A stretch of DNA of 64,000 nt. Source: Podospora pseudocomata. Taxonomy: Eukaryota > Ascomycota > Sordariomycetes > Sordariales > Podosporaceae. The DNA lies in the NCBI RefSeq assembly GCF_035222375.1, contig NC_085887.1:2641501-2705500 (forward strand), read 5' to 3'. The notes beneath the pieces were generated by a model. The model saw nothing but the letters and a program-made list of their open reading frames with translations. It made no database searches and had not been told where the DNA came from. The first letter of the stretch is position 1. Each line of letters opens with the position of its first letter. Position numbers and translations under genes: made by a program. Positions 54,006 to 64,000 of this stretch are shown here, in pieces.

Positions 54006-56012
54006 AGAATGAGTGTTGTTTAATGGGTCTCTCGGGTTGCTTTGGGAAAATGGGTACGGCGTGCTGGCTGGCCGGCTCATCTGCGAACGTGTAAATGGCT
54101 TTAGAAACGGTCTTCACGAATGTCAGCATGAGTCTCTTTGAGAATCATCTCAACGGCGTTTTTGTTCCACCGGGAAGGCGTGTGGTTGAGCGACGGAAGA
54201 GAAACCATGAATACCCTTTTTGACTTGCTCATATAGACCCATGCAGCCAAAAATTGTGAAACTGTGATACCCTATGTTTTTGGTGATTCTTGTCCCTGGT
54301 GATGCAGCAGTCTACTATTGAGAGCTATGATATTTGGACGCTGCTTTGTTTCTGAATGCAGCATGGTTTTAAGAAATAGACGGCTTCTCGAGGGAAAGTA
54401 AAACAAGGATATGCGACCCTGCAGATCCATGAGTGCACGTAAGCAGGTTGTATTGGGCATAACCGCGGACTCTCTTGCCTGGCAGATCTCCTGGCTAGGT
54501 ATAGTTTCCGAAGGCGCTTTCTGTTGGGACTTTGGCGTCGGGGTGAACCCATTCATGCTGCCTGTGGTAGGTTCAGCCAACTTATGTCAGGCGTAAGCCA
54601 GGTGTGCTCTCCAAGTGCCAGTATGACATGTGGAATTTGTAAGCTTGATGGCCCGGCTTCTTGGAGGCAGACATGTGTGTGTCCCTTTGTTCGACATTTG
54701 GTTGTCGAGGGACACTAGCTGGGTGGCTTTGGGGGAATATGATGGAGGGAATTGTAAGTCGACATGTCATTAAGACATATCTCGAAGCTTTACAATATCA
54801 CGTCGTGGACAACCAAAACGCTGAAAGATAGACATTACCTGCTCAAGGACAGGCAGCATGTCTCTCGAGATGGTCCATGTCTTGGATGATAATAGAAATG
54901 CCTCTTTGACTATCTTCAAAGGCTTGTTGGCTATTTCTTAAGGCTTTGATTCGACATGTCTAGATAATTCTGTCCACGACGTAACATACAACTACCTCTC
55001 CACAATCCTAACACCACCTTATCCATGTGATGGATGGCGTGAAAGGCAGCTGGGCTGGCTGGCTCCATTATCAAAGTGGGGGTTTTGGGACGCCCAGCTT
55101 GCCCCTCCACGTTTGCTGCTGGCAATGCATTTCCTGGCAGGTCCGCAGCAAAGAGTTTTCTGAGGGGGGCGGGGAAGGAGCAATCATATATATGACAGTG
55201 TGATTTATAAGAAATGAAAGATTTCCACCCGTGTAGCTTCAACTGAAGTGCTGCTGATTAGAAGTGCAGTATCGTGTATTGTAATACACTGTACACTGTA
55301 CCCAGCCTAGAAAAGCTCCGGACGTAGTGAGGTGGAAACAGAAGCTCCTGCCCCACCACAGAATTAACAGTCACCCGGCGGGCAGCAGTGGACCCGCGGG
55401 ATCACTCCAAGCAGTACCTGACTGGCAGCTGCCGTCATTGGCTTCGACGCCTTTCACTGGTTGCTTCTGCCCTTTTCGACCTCAAATCCCAAATCCCCAA
55501 ACCGAGACTTTCTCCCACTCGCAAAGTCACAACCCACTCCCATCAAACAGCGGCACGCCTGCAACTCACGGCGAGGGCAAAAAGACCATCTGCAACATCA
55601 GCAACTAGACAAGACACTTGACCGACTCCCCGGATTTCTCAAGGCGACCTGCACTCGTCTTTGGCCGTCCTCGGACCAGGTCTCTAGCATCGAGCAGCTG
55701 TCTTCCGCTACTGCCCGTCGAATTGCATCCATCGGCCTTCAGCCATCGGCCGGTCCATCACCCAACCACGACGCTGCTGCCGCGGCACTTTATTTATCAC
55801 GACCCGACGACACCACACATCGATACCCCACCACGACACTTGACGACTCCCATCATCGACTCGCCCACATCTTGAAAACATCACCAGCTTCCGCCTCTTC
55901 CGCAAGGCTGCGGGCTTCGCGAACAAGGCTGCCGTCCGTTGGTGGGACGTGCGGGTAGTGGAGGGGGAGCGTCGATTTCCTTTTGCCCACGCGGCTTAGC
56001 CGCTCCGTCAAG
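54006..56012. other. Tandem intergenic region rps6 / tom1; long AUG-free leader
   Basis: 2 kb. The left part is unstructured. From about 55216 to 56012 (about 800 bp) there is no ATG on the plus strand, which suggests a long leader for tom1. No gene, RNA or repeat was recognised. Confidence 0.55.
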
Positions 56013-59000
56013 ATGGGGAAGATCACCAAAACTATGCAGTCTCGGCACAAGGAGACCTTGGTAAGCTTCAGTCGTGCTAGCTACCCCGCTGGCTGTGCCC
56101 TTCAGTCCAGATATGCTAACTTTGTGTGTGTGGTAGTCGCCGTGGCTCGAGAAATATGTCGAGGAGACAACATCAACACCATTACCACTTCTGCCCAAGA
56201 AGCTTGGCGAGTTCCCAAGTAGATGGCCATTCCCGCGCGGAGACTTGTACCACTGGATCCCGCTGCTGAACCGCTTTGACAATATCTTGGAGGCTTTTTG
56301 CGCCACCCACGGCTTGAACGAAGGCTTCCAGGCAAGGGATTTCACCTGCGAGCTTCTGTTGAACCAGGCGGCGCCGGTAGAGTACTGTGATGACCAACCA
56401 TGGAGCAAGGATCGTCTCGGCCAGCTTGGTTTCGGGGAGGATGGAGATTGCCAGCTAATCATCGCCATACTCAACTTTTCACAGATGCTCCTCCAGCACT
56501 GCGGAAACCGAAGCATATATGGGAGTAGCAGCCGTCTGAACGACTTGTTGAATACCACATCTCTCACTCTTGTTCGTGCCACTCTTGAGGTTTCCCTGGA
56601 GCTTGCTCAGCGGTATCATGCGTCTATGAAGCGCGTGACGCAGCCCTCTCGCCAAGTGAGCTCAGCCCTGCTTGCTAATCACTACAACATTGAGTTGGAC
56701 CGCGTCAACCTGCTGGCTCAACCATTTGTCAAGACACCCGTGGCCCCTGTTGCTCGGTTCACCGATGTTCCACCTACCACCCCAGGCGCCCCCCCGAGCA
56801 AGGCCAAGGACAAGACGTCAGGCGCCAGCTCCAGGAATGTGGCATCCATGTATGCCAACGATTTGGCTTCATTGGTGGTTCAAGGATCTACTGATGAAAG
56901 TCGGTGGAACGGCTGGGGCGACCTCAAGGTCGTCTATTATCCCAAGGCTGAAGGCACAAAGACCCCAGCGCCAGAGGCCCAATCGTCAGACCGTGCATCT
57001 TCGTCCACCATTCCACCAACTCCCACGCCTCTCCGACGCAGCGCCACCAGCGTCTCACAAACCCCCCGCTCGAACAGACCGTCAGGTCCTGATGACAGTC
57101 CCTCCAATAGGCACGGTAACGGGGACGATCATGCCCCCTCGGGGCCCAAGACACTCGAGATCCGTCAGACTGTGCTCAAGTCGACATCTATCTATGATCT
57201 CCTCAAGCAGTGCCCTGACGACATGCCCGCAGCTTCGAGATATGAGTTTTTGAACCGTCTGAGAATCGCAAAGGCGCTTCTTGGCTCAACCGAAGACAGA
57301 CGCCAAGCCCTGGCTGTTCGTCTGCTGGCCATCACGAACCTTGCTTCCATCCACCACGAGCAAACCTTTATCGAAAAGGTCCTGAAGCAGGACAACGATG
57401 AGCCTCGGAAATACCAGTTGGTGTACCAGCTTGCCGAGTTGATTCACCCTTCAGTCGACGGTGCAGAGGACACCCCTTTGTGGCTACAGGCCATTGCGCT
57501 CGGGACACTGGAGGGCATCGTTGGCATCCAAGCCAAGTATCAAGACATCGTGTCCGCTCTGAATGCGAACGTTAATCACGGCGTTCTCATGTATGTGGTT
57601 CGCAAGGCTGTTGCCAGCATGAAGCAGGACGACCCCGACATGGACAACGGCAAGGTCACGGATGCTGACAAGTGGCGTTCGAAACTGTTTGGTCTGGCTC
57701 TCCACATGATTGTGTCGCAGCGGATAGGCCCAGAGATGACCTCCAACGGACTGCTGGAGGTGCTGATTGAAATTCTCAAGCTCCGCACCAAAACGGCACA
57801 GCTCAATTGGAGCATGGTTGTGGCTTTCCTCGACACGATCGTCTACAACTACACAGTGGCGTTTCCGGCACTCAGCAACGCCTCGGGCCTCGACGCCATT
57901 GCCGACCTTATCATCCACGTTGTCCATTCATCCAAAGAGCTGGCAGAAAAGGGACTAGGGACCAAGCCCGAGTTCCACGCGCAGCTGGTCGACTATGGAA
58001 TTCCCTTCTATCATCAGCAGACGGTGAAGTGGCTGCTTAAGTTCCTCCATCACATTCTGCAGAGCCCGCTCTCGTTCGGTGCCAATACAGACCGCTTGTT
58101 GAGAAACCTGGTCGACAACTCCAAGTTGCTGGTCAGTCTCCGTACCGTCATTGAAGAGCCGCGTCTCTATGGCTCTGTGGTTTGGACAAACGCAGTCACG
58201 CTCTTGAGCGACTTCCTCAACAATGACCCCACCAGCTTTGCGGCCCTTTCAGAGTCGGGTATGGTACAGAGCTTCTTGAGCACCCTCACAGGTGAGAAGG
58301 TTGGCCTTCCTCAACCAGAGGGCTCGCCAAGACCTGAGGAGAACCCCGAGGAAGCAGCATCGCCCGCCTACTCGAACGACTCGCTGCTGCTTGATAGTGC
58401 TGATAGCCGTCCGCATCCACCCACAGAAGACATGATGAATGAGTCTCGGGAGCGTCCCCTTGCCCACGGCGTCCTTGCGTCCAACGATGCCATCAATATC
58501 ATTCCCCAGGTCTTGAACTCTATTTCCCTCAACAATGCCGGTATGAAGATGGTGGTGTCGTCAAGGTCCTTTGATCACTTTCTGGAAATTTTCTTCAGCC
58601 CCGAACACGTCCAGATCATGTCGAGGTCTGACCTTGATCTTGCCGCCAACATTGGCTCAAGCTTCGACGAACTTGCCCGTCATCATCCTCGCTTGCGTCC
58701 AACGATCTCTAACTCCGTCCTCGATCTGACAGCCAAGGTCGTTCATCTCGCCAACGATAAGGCAAAAGGAAAAGGCTTGGGGGCGCGTGGCTGGGGTGCA
58801 AACCTCTTGGTTGAAGACTCGGAAAAGAATATCTATGCCGCAGATAAGTCGCTGCTTGCCAAGGCAGGCACGCCGTTCTCATCTAGATCTAAGGGGAAAG
58901 GAAAAGATGTGAGCGATGATGCTGATGTCGAGATGGTGGATGCGGCCGGCGAATCTCCAGAGTGGGCTCCAGAGGCGACGAAGCGTTCGGAAGAGGTGCA

Positions 59001-62000
59001 TCACGAGGTCACACCATACATCTGGGCGCTTTGTTCATTCCTGAGCGCTCTGTTTGCTAGCAACACCAACCTCAAACAGGCCTACGTCAAGAACGGGGGT
59101 GTCGAACTCTTGCTCAATCTCTCCGAGTCTCCGGCCCTCCCAGAAGGCTTTGATAAGACGACGGCTTCGCGCATGCTCTCGCAAGTGCTTTCACACCTCA
59201 TAGAGTGCTGCCCGGTTTTAGGGATCCCCTCTCTTCTCAACCGAATCGATGACACAATCGGTGTGCTTCAGCCACTCATGTCCAGAGATGATTCGGAACC
59301 ATTCTTCGCGCCATTCGTGTCAGGAGTCTCACTATCAAACGACAAGGGCGAGTGGGATCCGGAGCTGGTTCGTAAAGTGGCCGGTGGCAATGATATCATC
59401 AAGGCCATTGTTCGCTTGCAGAGCTTGGTCAAGACTTCGTACCAGTCCTTCCCATACGCCGCGAGACTGGGCTCGGTTGTCATTCCGCCGTGCAATACTT
59501 ATGATCTGTATGACAAGTTGATCAAGTCACTTGGAGCACTGCTACGCGACGCCGTGACGGAAGACTTGGCCATCAGGACACTGGTTCCGAAGCGCTGGAC
59601 AGAGAGTCTTACCTCTCCAGACGGTGCTGAGCTATCAGTTGCCAAGCTCACGGTTGCCAGCAGTGTCACTGCTACTGAGACTGCACCTGCTGCTCCGCAG
59701 GCCTCTGGCACCGAGGCCTCAGCCCAGCCCTTGGAGCCCACGAAGTTAACCGCAGAGCAACAAGAGGTGCAGCAGTGGTTTCACAAGCAGAATTTCAACA
59801 CCATCCACGATCTTTTGAGTTCATTGCACCGCAATGTTCTCCCGTTCTTTCAGACGATGAGCAAAGTGTTGTTGCCCAGACGATTCGACAACTTCAGCCG
59901 CTCCAATCAGTTGACAATTGCAGAAACCTTGGCCACCACAGTTCTGGAGCAGCTCAGATTTGTCCAAGATAAGCTGGATCAAGACAAGCTGGCTGGACTA
60001 GACTTCCATCACTTTGCCACCACGTTCCAGTCCTTGCATGACATGTTAATTGATGTAACTCGGCAGACGGAGCGTCAAGGAACTGCCCTGCTTCTACCCG
60101 TCCTTATCGCCTTCAAGGAGAATGGCGGTATTGACCTGTTGAGCAGCATGCTCGAGAAGTTTGCTGATGATATCTGCAGTGTCCCAGCTGACTCGACTGC
60201 TCGTGAGGAGTCACCAAAAGTGCGGCAAGCAACGATGGGGATGAAGAGGATCCTGGACATTTACCACATCATTGTTAGCGGCAAGAATGTCACTGAGTCC
60301 CTCACCTCCACCAGCCTTCCCAAGGCTGCAGAGCGGAACCGCGAGTTTGGACATCAGCTCGTCGTGGAGTTGAGGGTGGCCATTCTGCCTGTGGTGCGCA
60401 AACTGTGGGAGTCTCAACTGGCGGAGAAGGTCGAGACGGTCGTCTTGAGTAAGATGATTGATATACTTCAAACGATTGCCGCTGCCGATTCTGAGTCCAA
60501 CGCATACCGCAGGTCTGACAAGACAGGTCCGCCCCCAGTGTTTAAGGATCGGAAGCGTGTGTCGTTCAACTGGGAGGGTGAAGCCAATGTCAACGTCAAG
60601 AAACTTATCGACAAGGGGAACGACGAGGAGCTCAGCCGGGAGGCCATCTACCGCGCGAACGGAAAGCTCGAGGATGCCATGGAATACTGTAGGGCGTTCG
60701 ATCCTGCGAACAGCAGCAAGGGATGGGCTTTCAAGCGGAACCCTATCCCAGAAGAGGATGCATACAAGGAGCCGCCTCCGCCTCCGAAGCTAGAGCAAGC
60801 ACAACCCGACCAAACTCCGGTGGTTTCCCAGCCAGTTGTGTCTTTGGGAGCAGAGCCAATGGCACTGGATCCCATGCCGGGGATCAACAGCCTCATTCAT
60901 GATGCTATCGGTGAAGCCGATTCGGGAGATCACTCGTCTGATGAGTCCAACGACACCAGTAATGAGAGCTCAAGCCAGCATTCCGCACAGGAGGCCCCTT
61001 CTACGATGGCTGCGCCCACACAGCAGGCACCGACCTCGTCATCGGTCACCGCTGTACCGCCGAATCCCCCTTCGGTTACAAAGGAGGACTTGGACGACGA
61101 GCGCGCGCGACTGTCCAATGATCTAATTGACCGGTGCTTAGACGTCATCAGAGCTCATCCTGACTCTGTCTTTGAGATCTCGGACTTGATTCAGAACATG
61201 ATCCTCAAGACAGACAACGAACAAAAGCGGACCGAGGTCGGCGAAATTCTTGCCAACGCCCTGCTGTCGCTCCATGCGAATGATGAGGCTGACAAGAAGG
61301 CCAACGGTGGGACCATTGCGGCCTATTCTCATCTTTTGTCACTGTTGCTGCAGAACAGCTCCTTCTTTAAATCCACGCTGCCGACGTTGAGGCAATATAT
61401 TGAAGAATATCTCAGTTTTCTCCAAGTTCCTTCGAACTCTAGCGAGGAGCTGCCTCCGTGGATGCCATATGTGCTCCTGGTCTTCGAGACGCTCTTGATT
61501 GACGAGGAGCAGCTTCCCGATATCAAGTGGAAGCCGCCTGCCAAAGAGGAGGACCCAGTCGAGGAGCCTGTCTGGGCTACCAAGGTTCCCACAATACCGC
61601 TCAAGGAGCGTTCTGGTTTGCTCTCAGCGGTTTTGGAGATCCTCCCGCGCATCGGCAAGGAAGAGGCACTTGCTGTCTCCGTGCTGCGGATTCTTGTCAT
61701 TCTCACCAGGGACCATGGGATGGCCAAGACGGTGGGCGAGAAGAGAAATCTGCAGCGCCTGTTTGTCATGGCAAAGCAGTTGTGTGCTGGCGGCTCGGGT
61801 CCTCTCAACCGGTCACGCATCACGGACTACATCATGACAATCCTCCGTCACATAGTAGAAGACGAAGACATCATCCGCCAAGTGATGCAGAATGAGATTC
61901 GCCAGTTTCTCTCGTCAAGCTCGAGAAGCGGCCGAAACTACGACGCCCAGACGTTCCTCAAACACCTTTCGCATGTCGCTCTTCGGTCGCCCAAGTTGTT

Positions 62001-64000
62001 TGTGGAAACCACTGGTCAGCTCGTGAAGCTAGTCAAGTGGTCGGTCCCTGAGCCCAGGGAGTCTTCCTCACGTTCCAACTACCAGATCGTTCTCAAGCCA
62101 GCGCCGGCTGCAGAAGAGGAAGCCAAGCCAAAGGACAGTTCAGTCGAGCCCACGGTTCAGGCGACTGAGGATCTGAGCATCAACGATGTGAAGCCGTCGA
62201 CAGAGTCTGCCGACAAGGAGATGACAGACGCGCCCAAAACTCCGCTCGACATCAAGCGTCCTGTTCTTGAAAACCCAGATGGCGTGGTTCATTTCTTGCT
62301 TTGTGAGCTTCTCAATTACCGAGAGGTTGATGACAAGGAGGCCCCGGCTGTGCCAGCCAAGGAAGCCAGCAAGACTGATAACAAGACTGCAGGCGAGACA
62401 TCAAGTGCGGAGGAAGATGCCACACCGGCTCCCGCAGACGTAGAGGTTCCCGAGCCGAAGAAGGACGAAAAGAAGTCTTCCAAGCCGACCTTCAAGGCAG
62501 AGGATCACCCCATCTTCATCTACCGGTGCTTCCTCCTCAGCTGCCTGACAGAACTTCTGCAGAGCTATACGCGTGCCAAGGTGGAATTCATCAACTTCAA
62601 GCGTAGTGCGCCGATGCAAACCAACACCCCCATCAAGCCTAGATCGAGCGTACTTAACTATCTGCTCAATGACCTGCTTTCTCCAGGTTCGGCCAGCTTG
62701 GCAGCAGAGACGCCGGTGGCTAAGAAGAAGACTTCGACATCTGCTCAGGCACAGAGCGTGCTTGTGGCTCTTGTGGCTCGTACCGGCGAGAAGCCGTATG
62801 ACCGACACCGTGGCAATTGGGAGTATGATGACGAGCCCGATCTTCTGTTTGTACGCCGATTTGTTCTCGACACGGTTCTTCGTGCTTACAAGGACGCTTC
62901 CACTCCTGGGGAGTCGTTCGATGTGCGCTATCCCCGGATGATTGCGCTGGCCGAGTTGATGAGCCACATGATCGGGGAAAAGGACAAAGATGTCAACTCG
63001 AGGGGCGCAAGTCAGGATCAGGGACTCACCAGATCTTATGCTCAAATCAAGCGGTTGATGTATGAGAAGGGATACCTTGCCACATTGACAGCATCCATCG
63101 CCGACATCGACCTCACCTATCCCGATGTGAAGCGCACCATCAAACATATTCTCCGCGTGCTGCGGTCTTTGACAAAGACTGCATCGGCCCTGAGTGAGCT
63201 GGACATAATTCCTGCCACCGCGACGGGTGACCAACCGGAGGACGACTTTGCGTCTGCGTCATCCCTTTCCGACATGGACGACGAGCGCGAGGAAACCCCC
63301 GACCTGTACCGCAACTCCACACTCGGCATGCTCGAGCCCGGACGGGAGGATGATTATTACTCGGATGAAGAGGAAGATGGTATATTCTCCAATTTTGCTG
63401 CTCAAATAGACGAACTGTTACTAATGGGGGCAGATGACGACGAAATGTACGACGAAGAGGTCTACGAGGATGAGTTGGACTATGGTGACGAGATGTCCCA
63501 AGATGAGGAGGATAACCCTAGCGACGAGGACGAAGAAGAGCTTGGCGAAATGGGCGAAATCGAGGGTCTTCCTGGTGACCCTGGCGTTGTCGAAGTCATC
63601 ATGGGTGAAGACGACGACGAAGATGAGGATATGGACGAGGATGACGAAGACGATAGCGACGAGGATGATGAAGACGGGGTCGGCTCTGAAGACATGGAGG
63701 ATGTCGAAGACCAAGTCGAGATCATGGACGAGGAAGGAAATCCCATTGGCGACGATGGTGATGATGGTTGGGAGAGTGAGACGGACGAGGAGGATGAAGA
63801 GGGTGAGGAAGAACTTGACTATGAGGCAGAAGCCCAGAATCTTCACAACGCCCAAATGATGCAAGAGCTCGCGGAACTGGAGTCTATCACCCGCCGTCGC
63901 TTCGAGCTCAGGGGCCTTGCTGCTGCCGGCGATGCCGATGAGCTTGATGGCGAGGACATCCACGAGTTTGACGACGAACACTACATGGACGATGGTGGTC
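56013..64000 (+). CDS. tom1: HECT E3 ubiquitin ligase TOM1/HUWE1-type, N-terminal part (3' end outside window)
   Basis: Exons 56013-56060, 56137-63379 and 63434 to the window end; about 2,600 codons so far. The protein is the large N-terminal part of the Tom1/HUWE1 ligase, which targets excess histones and unassembled ribosomal proteins. After MGKITKTMQSRHKETL and the first intron it continues SPWLEKYVEETTSTP and WPFPRGDLYHWIPLLNRFDNILEAFC, typical of the DUF908 start of this family. Armadillo-like helical repeats (DUF908, then DUF913) fill most of the length. The region from about residue 2,400 on is strongly acidic (runs of Asp/Glu), as in Tom1. The catalytic HECT domain must lie beyond 64000. 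The 54-bp intron 63380-63433 (branch TACTAAT, acceptor GGCAG) has no stop and is a multiple of three, so it could also be read through. One exon of 7.2 kb is open throughout. Confidence 0.93.

Noticed and set aside
62401-63981. Long minus-strand frames opposite tom1
   Set aside because: Shadows of the tom1 coding sequence; the hydrophobic Ile/Val/Phe runs mirror Asp/Glu codons.
1-64000. Transposons, LTR elements and RIP-mutated blocks
   Set aside because: No reverse transcriptase, integrase or transposase motif, no long terminal or inverted repeats and no strongly AT-biased block were seen.

Overview
The window is nuclear DNA of a filamentous ascomycete, most likely a sordariomycete of the Sordariales type. 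Genes are compact and interrupted by 49-80 bp introns with GTAAGT/GTATGT-like donors and CTAAC/CTAAT branch sites. The gene set is that of a mould (SPX-ankyrin GDE1, PXA2, PGA1, Arp3, Tom1, a secreted mutarotase), and long untranslated leaders are common. I cannot name the species. I saw no rRNA, tRNA, transposon, LTR element, RIP-like AT-rich block or CRISPR array.

Layout: 1-997 is the end of a gamma-glutamyltranspeptidase, tail to tail with a zinc alcohol dehydrogenase (1074-2275). Then come Arp3 (3981-5578), a taspase-like threonine aspartase (6687-8523), the peroxisomal half ABC transporter PXA2 (9065-11322), PGA1 (11963-12739), a WW protein with a prion-like tail (13343-14642) and GDE1 (16271-20017). 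These are followed by an RNase P/MRP zinc-ribbon protein (21710-22333), ZPR1 (22581-23999), a secreted aldose 1-epimerase (24314-25519), V-ATPase subunit B (26947-28825), the spliceosomal cyclophilin CWC27 (29489-31072) and heat shock factor (32741-35145). The right part holds an arrestin-fold protein (36941-38288), a second cyclophilin of the PPIL3/CYP10 type (40090-40663), SEN54 (41274-42803), an unrecognised protein with a duplicated domain (45986-48933), CTF8 (50101-50740), DPH1 (50964-52364), RPS6 (52881-54005) and the N-terminal part of the HECT ligase TOM1/HUWE1 (56013 to the window end).

The genes are mostly core housekeeping. Several bear on RNA and protein synthesis: SEN54 (tRNA splicing), the RNase P/MRP protein, CWC27 and CYP10 (pre-mRNA splicing), RPS6, DPH1 (eEF2 modification) and ZPR1 (eEF1A biogenesis). 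There is no operon-like cluster; pairs are divergent, convergent or tandem as usual in fungi.

The most novel item is the gene at 45986-48933. Its protein carries two diverged copies of a roughly 95-residue domain (GYW...KH.V.G...TRD.R...GPG..W...FE.HL.GL) that I cannot assign to any family, behind a leader that itself appears to be spliced. Other points worth attention are an orphan last-exon-like frame downstream of arp3, an array of CGGA sites at helical spacing, a cluster of TTAGGG units, C-homopolymer introns shared by several genes, and a stop-free 54-bp intron in TOM1. All exon boundaries were read by eye and need transcript support.
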